A stretch of DNA of 64,000 bases from Streptomyces brevispora (GTDB lineage Bacteria > Actinomycetota > Actinomycetes > Streptomycetales > Streptomycetaceae): positions 2,852,001 to 2,916,000 of the forward strand of contig NZ_VIWW01000001.1 in the NCBI RefSeq assembly GCF_007829885.1, read 5' to 3'. A program made the position numbers and the translations under genes. The notes under the pieces are model-generated. The model was not told the DNA's origin. It worked only from the letters and a program-made list of their open reading frames with translations, and searched no databases. Shown one piece after another: positions 1 to 6,836 of this stretch (position 1 is the stretch's first letter; each line of letters begins with the position of its first letter).

Positions 1-240
1 CATCTGGGCCATCTCCGGCGAGGGAAGTCTGTGGAGCATCCGTCACTGCAGCTCGCGGACTTGTTGTCCGGGGCCGGGTACGCGGTAGCGGAGCGTCATG
101 CCGGAGTGCCGAACCCCGCAGGAGACGACCTCTACTCTGCCGTTGTGCCGCTAATCGACCAAATGAGCATGCTCCCGCACGACGAGCCCGCGAAGGTGGC
201 TCGGCCTGGAGCACCATCCGTCACGAGTCGCACCGGGTGA
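1..240 (+). CDS. C-terminal end of a DUF3800-like protein (start outside window)
   Basis: The frame is open from the first base, so this is the 3' end of a gene that begins upstream. The stretch HPSLQLADLLSGAGYAVAER resembles the C-terminal LQLADLLAG motif of DUF3800 proteins, an uncharacterised family with an RNase H-like fold often found near mobile elements and defence genes. The visible part is 79 residues. The stop TGA overlaps the GTG of the next small ORF, which suggests coupled translation. The family call rests on one short motif and is tentative; no catalytic part is visible. Confidence 0.5.
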   Translation, partial: HLGHLRRGKSVEHPSLQLADLLSGAGYAVAERHAGVPNPAGDDLYSAVVPLIDQMSMLPHDEPAKVARPGAPSVTSRTG

Positions 241-386
241 ATTTAGGAGGCTCCGGCGACGATACGGAGTTCGCCGCCTGCGGACTCGACGAGGAGGCGA
301 TCGCCGGGCTGCGTCAGGGGGCACAGACTTGGGCCGACGACATCGGGGAACGACTTCACGAGCTCGGATCCCCGCACGAGGACTGA
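237..386 (+). CDS. Small hypothetical protein, coupled to the preceding gene
   Basis: A 49-residue ORF starting with GTG in a GTGA overlap with the preceding stop. It is acidic, with a helix-like stretch (LDEEAIAGLRQGAQTWADDI). Third codon positions are mostly G or C. Its third codon is TTA, rare in Streptomyces and dependent on the bldA tRNA, so translation could be developmentally controlled if the gene is real. I recognise no family. Short length is the main doubt; the overlap and codon use are the support. Confidence 0.4.
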   Translation: MNLGGSGDDTEFAACGLDEEAIAGLRQGAQTWADDIGERLHELGSPHED

Positions 387-454
387 TGGCCTGACCGCAT
401 GCCCACTACGCGACAGGCCGCGGTTCGCGAGAGGGACTGATCGCCTCTCGGCCG

Positions 455-625
455 TCGTGCCCCATCCGTGCCCTTCGTAGCGGACAACAGCGGTCAAGCA
501 CGGCGCCCATAGACCACGCCGACCTCATCTGGACCGGGTAAACATGCAGGTCAGGGCGACTGCGCCAATCTAAGCACCGTTGATTCCCAAGCTCAGAGCG
601 CGAGTTCGATTCTCGTCACCCGCTC
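455..625 (+). repeat. Duplicated att-like block, left copy, ending in a tRNA-Gly 3' half
   Basis: A 171-bp block whose ends are repeated exactly 981 bp to the right. The first ~60 bases (455-516) match 1436-1497 closely, and the last 50 (576-625) match 1557-1606 perfectly; the middle has diverged at the same length. The final part reads TTCCCAA (a tRNA anticodon loop with CCC), then a T-arm containing GTTCGATTC, then acceptor strand CACCCGC plus T. This is the 3' half of a tRNA-Gly(CCC), the usual attachment sequence of tyrosine-recombinase elements. The 5' half of the tRNA is absent. Confidence 0.75.
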
Positions 626-633
626 TTTGAATC

Positions 634-666
634 AAGGCCCTGGTCGACGACCGGGGCCTTTCTGTT
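634..666 (+). terminator. Hairpin terminator after tRNA fragment A
   Basis: AAGGCCCTGGT pairs with ACCGGGGCCTT (11 bp, one G-U) around a 5-nt loop and is followed by a T-rich tail. It sits directly behind the tRNA 3' end, as the terminator of a tRNA gene would. Confidence 0.65.
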
Positions 667-715
667 TCTCCCGGAGGTCCAAGGCCGGCAGGCTGGATCT
701 CCGGGCCATCCCGCG

Positions 716-737
716 CATACTTCGATATGCTTGCTGC
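716..737 (+). promoter_or_regulatory. Promoter and possible operator of the TA pair
   Basis: TATGCT at 725-730 is a near-consensus -10 element 7 nt before the GTG. GCATA-CTTCGA-TATGC forms a short inverted repeat over the -10, a plausible autoregulatory site for the ribbon-helix-helix antitoxin. No clear -35 is visible. Confidence 0.4.
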
Positions 738-986
738 GTGCCCTCCACGACTCGCATCACCGTCACGCTCCCCAGCGACCAGGTGGCGGAGCTCCGCAAG
801 CTCACGGACAACGTCTCCGGCTACGTGGCGGAAGCCGTGGCCCGCCAGATCCGGCACCAGCTTCTGGGCGACGACCTCCGCCGCCATGAGGCGGAGCACG
901 GGCCCTTCAGCGACGAGGAGCTCTCCGAGGCCCGCGCGAAGATCTTCGGCAGCGGCGGTGCCTCCAAGGACGCGGACGCCGCGTGA
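738..986 (+). CDS. VapB-like ribbon-helix-helix antitoxin
   Basis: An 82-residue protein that should neutralise the PIN-domain toxin encoded next to it and autoregulate the pair. Residues 6-35 (RITVTLPSDQ, then VSGYVAEAVARQIR) fit a ribbon-helix-helix DNA-binding fold. The C-terminal half is acidic and Glu-rich, as in antitoxin tails that bind the toxin. I chose the GTG at 738 because TATGCT, a good -10 box, lies 7 bases upstream with no ribosome binding site between, which points to a leaderless mRNA; the open frame extends upstream but lacks coding character. It overlaps the toxin start by 4 bases (GTGA). Confidence 0.75.
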   Translation: MPSTTRITVTLPSDQVAELRKLTDNVSGYVAEAVARQIRHQLLGDDLRRHEAEHGPFSDEELSEARAKIFGSGGASKDADAA

Positions 987-1384
987 GCGAGCGCATTGAG
1001 ACCGTCGCTCTGGACTCGGAAGGGCTCTCCGCCTGGATCGCGCAGGACCGCAAGTTCCTCGCGATGCTGCAGGTCTTCCACGACATGGGCGCCGACCTGG
1101 TGATCGGGGCGAACACCATCGTTGAAGTCACCCACTCCCGCGCCGACATGCCCCGCCTGAACTGGACGCTGTCCCGCATCAAGGTGGAGCCGGTCACCGA
1201 ACAAGCTGCGAAAGCAGCAGCGGAGCTCCTCAAAGGCGCCGGACTGCACGGGCACAAGTACGCCATCGACGCCACGGTCGCCGAGGTCGCCCTGCGCCAG
1301 CCGAAACCGGTCGCCCTCCTGACGTCCGACAGCGACGACATGACCAAGCTCTGCGGCAAACAAGTACGCATCATCCCTCTCTGA
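983..1384 (+). CDS. PIN-domain toxin (VapC-like ribonuclease)
   Basis: A 133-residue protein of the PIN fold, whose members cleave RNA with a Mg-binding acidic cluster. The expected residues are at D11, E48, D96 and D116. The motif order (ALDSEGLS near the N-terminus, NTIVEV, AIDATVAEVAL, LLTSDSDD) matches PIN proteins. It starts with GTG overlapping the antitoxin stop, so the two are translationally coupled. The pair is the only clear gene content between two perfect 50-bp tRNA-derived repeats. The natural target RNA cannot be read from sequence. Confidence 0.8.
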   Translation: MSERIETVALDSEGLSAWIAQDRKFLAMLQVFHDMGADLVIGANTIVEVTHSRADMPRLNWTLSRIKVEPVTEQAAKAAAELLKGAGLHGHKYAIDATVAEVALRQPKPVALLTSDSDDMTKLCGKQVRIIPL

Positions 1385-1435
1385 CTGGCCCACCCCGAGC
1401 ACCTATCCAGGCAGGGTTCGTTGCGCTGTCGGCCC

Positions 1436-1606
1436 TCGTGCCCCATCCGGGCCCAGCGGAGCGGACAACAGCGGTCAGGTGCGGCTTCCATAGACCGTGG
1501 CTATCCCCGCCGGCCGACGCAAAAGTGCAGTTCAGAGCCTCTTCTGCGACCCAAGAACCGTTGATTCCCAAGCTCAGAGCGCGAGTTCGATTCTCGTCAC
1601 CCGCTC
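1436..1606 (+). repeat. Duplicated att-like block, right copy
   Basis: The right copy of the 171-bp block at 455-625, offset by exactly 981 bp. Its last 50 bases (from ACCGTTGATT to the acceptor stem) are identical to the left copy. Here the acceptor stem is followed by CCA, as in an encoded tRNA 3' end. Confidence 0.75.
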
Positions 1607-1613
1607 CATGATG

Positions 1614-1641
1614 ACGGCCCTGGCCGGAGACCAGGGCCTTG
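1614..1641 (+). terminator. Hairpin terminator after tRNA fragment B
   Basis: GGCCCTGG and CCAGGGCC form an 8-bp perfect stem with a 7-nt loop just after the tRNA-derived repeat. The T-tract is weak. Confidence 0.5.
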
Positions 1642-1798
1642 CTCGCCGTCTGGACCTCTCGGCGGCTGCGGTGGCCACCTCGTGCCCCACCTCGCACGAA
1701 GGCCCCGTCCAGAAGGAGCCGCGGGGCGATGCCCGCCCCGAGCCCGACGAGCACGACCCCGGGGGTGTCTCAGGCCGCACCCGTGACATCAGGCCACG

Positions 1799-2030
1799 GT
1801 GGCCACGGAGCGCATCCCCCACCTCCTCGGCCGGCCGGACGACCGAGCCGACCAAGTCCTCCCCGGCCCCGCTGCCGATGCGCTCACCACTGCCATGACC
1901 GACGCGGAAGCGGCCGGCCACGACCCCGGCACCTGTTGCAACTCGCCGTGGACGAACACGCCCTGGACGACGCCCGTTCCCCAGCACGCACCCTGGCCTG
2001 GCGCGTAAAGCGGCTCTCGCAGCGGCCCGC
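1799..2030 (+). pseudogene. Possible frameshifted remnant of unknown gene
   Basis: From the GTG at 1799 about 45 codons have strong GC bias at the third position (product begins MATERIPHLLGRPDDRAD). After about position 1930 coding character appears to move to another frame that reads LAVDEHALDDARSPARTLAW. I recognise no family. The simplest reading is a decayed gene inside the accretion zone; it may also be chance in GC-rich DNA. The rest of the stretch between 1642 and 2160 shows nothing else. Confidence 0.22.
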
Positions 2031-2160
2031 ACCGAGCCGGCGGGCTCTCACGGCACAGGCACGCAGCACCGTTCCACGCCCTGCGGCTCCCCCACTGCCT
2101 GCGGCATCGGCCACGCCCACCGCCACGCCTCGGCCTCGGCCTCGGCCTCGGCGGAGATGA

Positions 2161-2718
2161 TCACGCCTGGGCTGCCACCCTGAGGGTGAGCAGATCGAGC
2201 GCTTCCTCCCAGTGGAAGCGTTCCGCGCCACCGTCGGCCTTGGGGTGGTGGGGTTCGTAGGAGCCGATCAGGATGCCCATCGCGTGCAGCTTCCGCAGGC
2301 TCTCGGCGTACGCGGGGTGGGCGGCCTGGGCGGAGTTCACGTACGGCAGGGCGGCGGTGGGAGTGCCGAGGCCGTACGACTCGCAGAGGATGCCCAGGGC
2401 CAGGGTGTCCGAGATACCGGCCGCCCACTTGTTGATCGTGTTGAACGTGGCCGGGGCGACGGCGATCGCGTCCGGAGCCGGAAGCGGACGAGGGTCGCCA
2501 GGAGAACGCCAGGCCGAACGGATCGGGTACCCGGTCTGGGCTTCGACGGCTTCCGCGTCGATGAACCGCAGGCCCTGAGGCGTGGCGACGACGCCCACGT
2601 TCCATCCGGTGTCCTGCGCCACCGCGACCAGCCGGCCGACATCTCCGGCGATGCCCGACCCACACACGACGACGTACAGAAACGGCTTCTTGGTCTGCTG
2701 GTCGGACTGCTCACTCAC
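2161..2718 (-). CDS. Flavoprotein (PPC-decarboxylase/EpiD-like fold)
   Basis: A 185-residue protein of the flavoprotein family that binds FMN in a Rossmann-like fold, as in phosphopantothenoylcysteine decarboxylase and EpiD. Seen: an N-terminal strand and glycine turn (FLYVVVCGSGIAG), a VVATPQGLRFID segment, and APATFNTINKWAAGISDTLA, the conserved P-A-T-x-N-T-x-x-K-x-x-x-G-I-x-D signature near the active site. The GTG start is preceded by GGGAG and overlaps the stop of the upstream ORF (GTGA). Stand-alone copies of this kind are common in Streptomyces beside XRE regulators; the substrate is unknown. Confidence 0.85.
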   Translation of the reverse strand: MSEQSDQQTKKPFLYVVVCGSGIAGDVGRLVAVAQDTGWNVGVVATPQGLRFIDAEAVEAQTGYPIRSAWRSPGDPRPLPAPDAIAVAPATFNTINKWAAGISDTLALGILCESYGLGTPTAALPYVNSAQAAHPAYAESLRKLHAMGILIGSYEPHHPKADGGAERFHWEEALDLLTLRVAAQA

Positions 2719-3290
2719 GCGGGAACTCCCAGTTGACGTCTGAACAGGTGCAGTTGAGGCAGCGTACGACGACGATCGCGAGCGGCCATGTCCGCGATCA
2801 GCCCCTGGATGGCCGGGCGCCGGATGTCCGGTGCCGCGCAGCTCTCGGCGACGCGGAGGTCCCGGTATCCGTCGACGGGCCGGCTCTGCCGGCTGTCCGC
2901 ACGGGCCGTCTCGACCCAGAGGGCCGCGCGCCGCTCGGGAGCGGGGGTTGTGCCGTCGCACGAGGGGCCGCGCGGCGCGGCCTCCCAGGCGATCCCGCCG
3001 TCCCCCAAGAACACTGCCGCGCCGGCCCCCGTGCAGGCCGACGTTCGTGGGGCTGCAGTTAGAGCGCCCACCCGAGTTGTTTCGGGACGAAGAGTTCGTG
3101 CCAGAGCCGCACCGGATCGTGCAGGGGCCTCACGGGGAACAGCGGGGGACCGACCATGTGTGCGGCCCCGGCCGTCGACGCCGCTCAGTCGCAGGTCAGT
3201 ACAACAAAAACCGGGGCCAAAGTAGTCAACCTTCCCAGGCCGAGGCACCAAGTAGGCCGACGCGGATGAAGCCCGTAGGGTGCCGCCCAT
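2715..3290 (-). pseudogene. Degraded regulator-like ORF upstream of flavoprotein
   Basis: The last ~90 residues look coding (ALWVETARADSRQ..., then CAAPDIRRPAIQGLIADM and DRRRTLPQLHLF). They resemble the C-terminal TPR-like tail of Streptomyces XRE regulators that pair with flavoprotein genes. Residues before about 95 have no recognisable helix-turn-helix and biased composition, so the DNA-binding half seems lost or scrambled. The stop overlaps the flavoprotein start by 4 bases, the normal arrangement for the intact pair. The family call is inference from the tail and the neighbour; the 5' boundary is arbitrary. Confidence 0.4.
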
Positions 3291-3513
3291 GGTGACTGCG
3301 ACGGTCCGTGAGTGGAACGACGAGGAAGGGTGGGGCGTGCTCGACTGCCCCGAGACTCCCGGCGGCTGTTTCGGCCACTACTCCGACATCCAAGCGAGGG
3401 GCTTCCACACGCTGTCGCCGGGACAACCAGTGGACCTCACGTGGGAAGCCCCCGGCTACAAACAGGACGGGTACGACTACCGCGCGGTGAACATCGTGCC
3501 TCGGTCCGTCTGA
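3289..3513 (+). CDS. Small cold-shock-domain-like protein
   Basis: A 74-residue protein with a CSD-like pattern: TVREWNDEEGWGVLDCPETP, then GGCFGHYSDIQ, then a YDYRAV ending. WGVL and GHYSDI take the place of the RNP1 and RNP2 motifs of cold-shock proteins, so it should adopt the small OB-fold barrel and could bind nucleic acid, but the aromatic pattern differs from canonical CspA. I chose the ATG because AGGGTG lies about 8 bases upstream; a longer GTG start at 3280 is possible. A 13-bp tandem repeat begins 7 bases after its stop. Confidence 0.75.
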   Translation: MVTATVREWNDEEGWGVLDCPETPGGCFGHYSDIQARGFHTLSPGQPVDLTWEAPGYKQDGYDYRAVNIVPRSV

Positions 3514-3519
3514 CATCCA

Positions 3520-3584
3520 CGCCTGACGTCAACGCCTGACGTCAACGCCTGACGTCAACGCCTGACGTCAACGCCTGACGTCAA
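3520..3584 (+). repeat. Five tandem 13-bp repeats (CGCCTGACGTCAA)
   Basis: Five perfect copies in a row directly behind the CSD-like gene. Each contains the 8-bp palindrome TGACGTCA, giving five evenly spaced palindromic sites. They could bind a protein, form alternating hairpins in the mRNA, or be simple slippage expansion. Confidence 0.9.
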
Positions 3585-3646
3585 CGGCGGCAGAGGACCA
3601 CGGGGCGGGTTCCACCGTCCTCAGTGACCGGGATCGCACCGAGGGC

Positions 3647-3680
3647 CCTCCTGCCCCGGTCATCCGACCGGGGCAGGAGG
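3647..3680. terminator. Bidirectional terminator, 15-bp perfect stem
   Basis: CCTCCTGCCCCGGTC pairs perfectly with GACCGGGGCAGGAGG around a 4-nt loop. It overlaps the last codons of the carbonic anhydrase gene and lies between convergent transcription units. Confidence 0.75.
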
Positions 3681-4427
3681 CCTGCCCGTCAGGACTTCCA
3701 CCTGTCCGGTGTCGAGCGAGTAGTAGGCGCCGACCACGGCAAGGGCACCCTTCTTCACGAGAGGGGCGAGGTCCTGGTTGGAGCGGAGGTCGGCCGCGGT
3801 CAGCTTGACCTGGGCGCGGGCCATGGTCTCGACCGGGTCGGCACCGCCTTCCCTGACTGCCTGCTCGTACGCGGGCCGCAGGGCCTTGGCGATCGCCTCC
3901 AGGTTGCCGGGCAGCGGTTCGCCGTCACGGATGGACTCGTACGCCGCTTTGACGGCACCGCAACGCTGATGCCCAAGCACCACGATCAGCGGGGTGCCGC
4001 TCGTCATGGGCCCGTACTCCACGGAGCCAACGACCACCGGGCCGACAACCTGCCCGCCCGTGCGCATGACGTAGAGGTCACCCAGCCCGGTATCGAAGAG
4101 GAGTTCGGGCGGCACACGGGAGTCGATGCACGAGAGGACCACCCCGAAAGGCTCCTGCTTCTGGGCTACGAGCTGGCGCCGGTTCGGATCCCGGTCGGGA
4201 TGCCGGAGGTCTCCGCTCACCCAACGCTTGTTGCCGTCCACCAGCCTCCGGAAGGCCGCCCCCGGCGTCGTCGGCGGCACTTCCGTCGTCGTCGGGGCTG
4301 CCGTGGTGGGGGCGGCCGTCGGCCCCAGGGAGGCGCTCGCCGACGAGCACGCCGTCAGCGCGCCTGCGGCAACCACGAGACCGCCGGCAAGCAATGTCCT
4401 CCGATGCGGCTGTCCTGCACTGTCCAT
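3660..4427 (-). CDS. Lipoprotein beta-type carbonic anhydrase
   Basis: A 255-residue enzyme expected to interconvert CO2 and bicarbonate. Zinc ligands and the Asp-Arg dyad of beta enzymes are present: C100, D102, R104 (CIDSR), then H153 and C156 (HQRCGA). The N-terminus has RR at 9-10, a hydrophobic stretch and lipobox LTAC (C27), so it should be exported, perhaps by Tat, and lipid-anchored outside the membrane. A Thr/Pro-rich linker (residues 38-54) follows. Most bacterial beta enzymes are cytoplasmic, but this exported form is known in actinomycetes. The ATG is preceded by GAGAGG. It is transcribed alone toward the strong terminator at its 3' end. Confidence 0.9.
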   Translation of the reverse strand: MDSAGQPHRRTLLAGGLVVAAGALTACSSASASLGPTAAPTTAAPTTTEVPPTTPGAAFRRLVDGNKRWVSGDLRHPDRDPNRRQLVAQKQEPFGVVLSCIDSRVPPELLFDTGLGDLYVMRTGGQVVGPVVVGSVEYGPMTSGTPLIVVLGHQRCGAVKAAYESIRDGEPLPGNLEAIAKALRPAYEQAVREGGADPVETMARAQVKLTAADLRSNQDLAPLVKKGALAVVGAYYSLDTGQVEVLTGRPPAPVG

Positions 4428-4905
4428 AGGTCGTTCCTCTCGGTGCCGCTGAGCCGCGCCCGTACGCCTTGACCCTGATGACTATTCAGCGTGGTGCGGG
4501 TGATCCAGCGGCAGGCACAAGCGGCTGCGGGCTCCCGTACCCACGGACGGCCCACAGAAGTGGCTGCCGTACGCACCCCCGTCGACCCCTGCCCCGGCCG
4601 TGCCCTTCGGAGCGGTGAACAGCGGTGACCAGCGGTCAACACCGGTGCGCCAGGGGCCGCGCAGCAGGCTCCCGACCAAGCCATAGCAGCAGGTCAGGAA
4701 CTGCACGCCCAGGAAGCGGGCGCGGTGTCAGCAAGCGGGGATGCGACTGTGCGTCGCTGATGGTGGTGCCGGGCCCGCACCGAGGTGCCCTCCGGGAGGA
4801 TCTGAGACCGCGGGATCAAGCCGTTCGGGCATGACTCCGCGCCTTGGGGACGAAGCCGGCTCGTTCGCACCGAGCATCGACTCGAAACCTGACAGGGTGA
4901 GGATC
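4428..4905. other. Intergenic, no supported gene
   Basis: This holds the carbonic anhydrase promoter region and, around 4598-4645, a sequence (GTGCCCTTCGGAGCGG, then CAGCGGTCAA) related to the front of the duplicated att-like block at 455 and 1436. That suggests another worn element boundary. I see no convincing ORF. Confidence 0.4.
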
Positions 4906-5223
4906 ATGCAGTACTGCGAACGCCATGAAATGCACCATTGCGCGGACTGCTCTCCGCGCGCACCTCGCGGCAGTGCGTCCACCGGCGAATGGGACGAGTG
5001 GCCGGCGACTGCGATCATCATCCACGCCAGCGGCAAGGCTCACCTTCCCGGCTGTACGCACATCGTCCCGGCCGACATCCGGCCGCCCCTTTACGGCTGG
5101 GTGCTCACCCCATCGTCGGGAGCATGGCGCCGGCTCACCCCCTCCTACCCGCTCTGTGCCACGCAGGGCAACACCGAGCGGGCGGCCGCGAGCCGCTGCA
5201 AGGACTGCGACGCCACGCAGTAG
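4906..5223 (+). CDS. Cys/His-rich hypothetical protein
   Basis: A 105-residue protein starting at an ATG behind AGGGTGAGG. The first 15 residues hold C4, H7, H10, H11, C12 and C15, and the C-terminus ends with CKDC; further Cys/His pairs occur mid-protein (GCTH, LCAT). This looks like metal-coordinating knuckles, possibly two zinc sites made by the two ends. The middle (WPATAIIIHASGKAHLPGC, then LYGWVLTP) looks like a small beta domain. I recognise no family. It lies between tRNA fragments B and C, so is probably cargo of an integrated element. Confidence 0.55.
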   Translation: MQYCERHEMHHCADCSPRAPRGSASTGEWDEWPATAIIIHASGKAHLPGCTHIVPADIRPPLYGWVLTPSSGAWRRLTPSYPLCATQGNTERAAASRCKDCDATQ

Positions 5224-5413
5224 GGGCAACCGAGAGAACTGCTACGTATGACCAGCCGAGGCCGGCCCACCGGCGCGGGTGGGACGAGGGCTACAAGTCG
5301 GAACGCGAAAGCAGCGCAAGCTTCTCGGACTCCCGCATCGAATAGCCGCAGCAGCATGTCAGGGCGTTCGAAGGGAAGTTGGACCGTACATGGCGCGTGT
5401 ACGACATCAACGG

Positions 5414-5445
5414 CAGAGCGCGAGTTCGATTCTCGTCACCCGCTC
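5414..5445 (+). repeat. tRNA-Gly 3' fragment C
   Basis: Thirty-two bases from CAGAGCGCGAG to the end of the acceptor stem match fragments A and B; the anticodon part is missing. It is followed by CCATGA as in fragment B. The short ORFs that read through it are artefacts. Confidence 0.75.
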
Positions 5446-5449
5446 CATG

Positions 5450-5481
5450 AAGAAGCCCCGGGCCAACGGCCGGGGCTTCTT
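5450..5481 (+). terminator. Terminator after tRNA fragment C
   Basis: AAGAAGCCCCGG pairs with CCGGGGCTTCTT (12 bp) around an 8-nt loop and is followed by T residues. Confidence 0.7.
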
Positions 5482-5558
5482 TGCCGCCTGGAGTCCTGCG
5501 GTCAGCCACGACCACCTGGACGCTGTCGCTGCGGAATCCAACTCCCGCCCACGCAGAA

Positions 5559-5586
5559 CGCTCGGCTGGAGGCAACCAGCCGAGCG
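5559..5586. terminator. Hairpin downstream of the 5705 gene
   Basis: CGCTCGGCTGG and CCAGCCGAGCG form an 11-bp perfect stem with a 6-nt loop. It lies about 120 bases past the end of the minus-strand gene and may end its transcript. No T-tract. Confidence 0.4.
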
Positions 5587-5704
5587 TCTGACCGAACTGC
5601 TGACAACAGCCGCTTGACCAACGGGCTGCTACGCCTTTCCCCATCCGTCACCGGGAGCGGGAGCGGGCTTGTGCCTCCGGTGTGGCCTCCAGGCTGCCCT
5701 CAGG

Positions 5705-6304
5705 TCAGATCGTCGGCGTGTCGTCGACGATCTCCTTGTGCAGTTCGGCAACGAACTTCCAGCCCTCGCTGGGCTCCAGGAACCGCACCCGGGTCGGGTA
5801 GATGTCCAGGGCGCGGCGGTCGCGGTTCTGCCCGTTCGTGTTCTTCCGCGCCCGGGCCGGCTCCTCGTAGAGGTCGACCTTGACGTCCGGTACCGCGACG
5901 ACTTCCTCGCTCCAGCGCTGAACGACCCCCGCGCCGAACGCGTCCCGCGCGGCGGCGTAGAGCGAATCCAGGGATTCCTTGTTCCCGCTGGGCACGAAGA
6001 GAGCGAGGTTCAGGAGGACACCGGCACTCTGGAGAACCTCGATTTCCTCTCCCGCCTTGTCAGCGATCCAGATCCCACCCTCTTCGGCATTGTCCGGGAG
6101 GACGTGAATCTCCTCACCGAAAACTGTCCTCGCAGCGAAGGATCCTCCCTCGAAATTCTTGCCCGGTTCCGTAAGGAAAGCCGGGGCGTAGCAGTCGAGA
6201 GGAAGGACGCCCATCCCTGCCGAGACGAAGATAGCGTCCTGGAGGCCCAAGCCTGAAACCTCTTCGGCCGTAAGACGTCGAGCCGTAACCTTCTCGGTAT
6301 TCAC
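5705..6304 (-). CDS. Hypothetical protein, unknown family
   Basis: A 199-residue soluble protein with no signal peptide or membrane segment. The GTG start has AAGGGGAA 5-6 bases upstream. The N-terminal part reads like an alpha/beta fold (EEVSGLGLQDAIFVSAGMGV), the middle is acidic with a hydrophobic core (VLLNLALFVPSGNKESLDSL), and the C-terminus ends in VRFLEPSEGWKFVAELHKE. Codon use is less GC-biased than in the neighbours, with GAA and AAT codons, which suggests acquisition. It lies between tRNA fragments C and D with no operon partner. I do not recognise its function; an immunity or phage-related role is speculative. Confidence 0.65.
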   Translation of the reverse strand: MNTEKVTARRLTAEEVSGLGLQDAIFVSAGMGVLPLDCYAPAFLTEPGKNFEGGSFAARTVFGEEIHVLPDNAEEGGIWIADKAGEEIEVLQSAGVLLNLALFVPSGNKESLDSLYAAARDAFGAGVVQRWSEEVVAVPDVKVDLYEEPARARKNTNGQNRDRRALDIYPTRVRFLEPSEGWKFVAELHKEIVDDTPTI

Positions 6305-6836
6305 GCCATTCCCCTTTTAATCGCGGCGTCCTGTGAATTCATTAAGACTCTACCACGAAAATGATCAACCACTTCCCATTACGCAACCTCTCGCACCCAC
6401 GGCGACACCGGCCAACCCTGCGAGTAATTCACCTTGGATGGGCAGCGGCCAACTCCCCCCGTATCACTCAAGAAGCACCGCACCCGTAGAGAAATGTGGC
6501 GACGCCCAGGAGGTGCCGTCACATTTCTGAACCGTTTTCAGTGACGACGTCAGTCACCGAGATACAGTCGGTCGAATTTCCCACGCAAGGACCGCGCGAG
6601 CCAGGGACAAGGCAAGCAACTTCCGCATTCAAGTGCCCTGCGTTCACACAAAGGACAAAACACCGAACTGGGCCCACAGAGTGATAACTTCTAGCGAAGT
6701 GGAAATCGGGTGGCTTTCCGATCTAAGCGACATATCGGCGGCCTCGATTTGCCATGCGGAGTTCTGCGATCACGGAGGCCGACAGCAGTCTCTGCCAGTT
6801 TCGAGAGAGAAGCCGGTGGGAGAGATCCCATGCCGC
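6305..6836. other. Low-GC intergenic stretch
   Basis: This 530-bp stretch is clearly poorer in GC than the rest and carries no gene I can support; short ORFs in it lack codon bias. It contains the promoter of the 5705 gene on the minus strand and an inverted repeat at 6490-6528. The composition suggests recently acquired DNA. Confidence 0.5.
6490..6528. repeat. 9-bp inverted repeat in low-GC DNA
   Basis: AGAAATGTG and CACATTTCT are perfect inverted copies separated by 21 bases. It could be a binding site or a weak hairpin. Confidence 0.5.

Noticed and set aside
576..625. A complete tRNA gene at the repeat
   Set aside because: Only the anticodon loop to the acceptor end is present; the D-arm and 5' acceptor strand (expected GCGGGTG) are missing upstream of every copy.
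570..899. Minus-strand ORF containing GDENRTRALSLG (also at 1371-1754 and 5291-5644)
   Set aside because: This peptide is the reverse translation of the tRNA 3' fragment; it recurs wherever the fragment occurs and has no independent coding bias.
3520..3584. CRISPR array at the 13-bp repeats (also 12720-12789, 17782-17853)
   Set aside because: Units are directly adjacent without spacers and far shorter than CRISPR repeats.
6496..6684. A 62-residue plus-strand ORF in the low-GC stretch
   Set aside because: No ribosome binding site, no third-position bias and no family resemblance.
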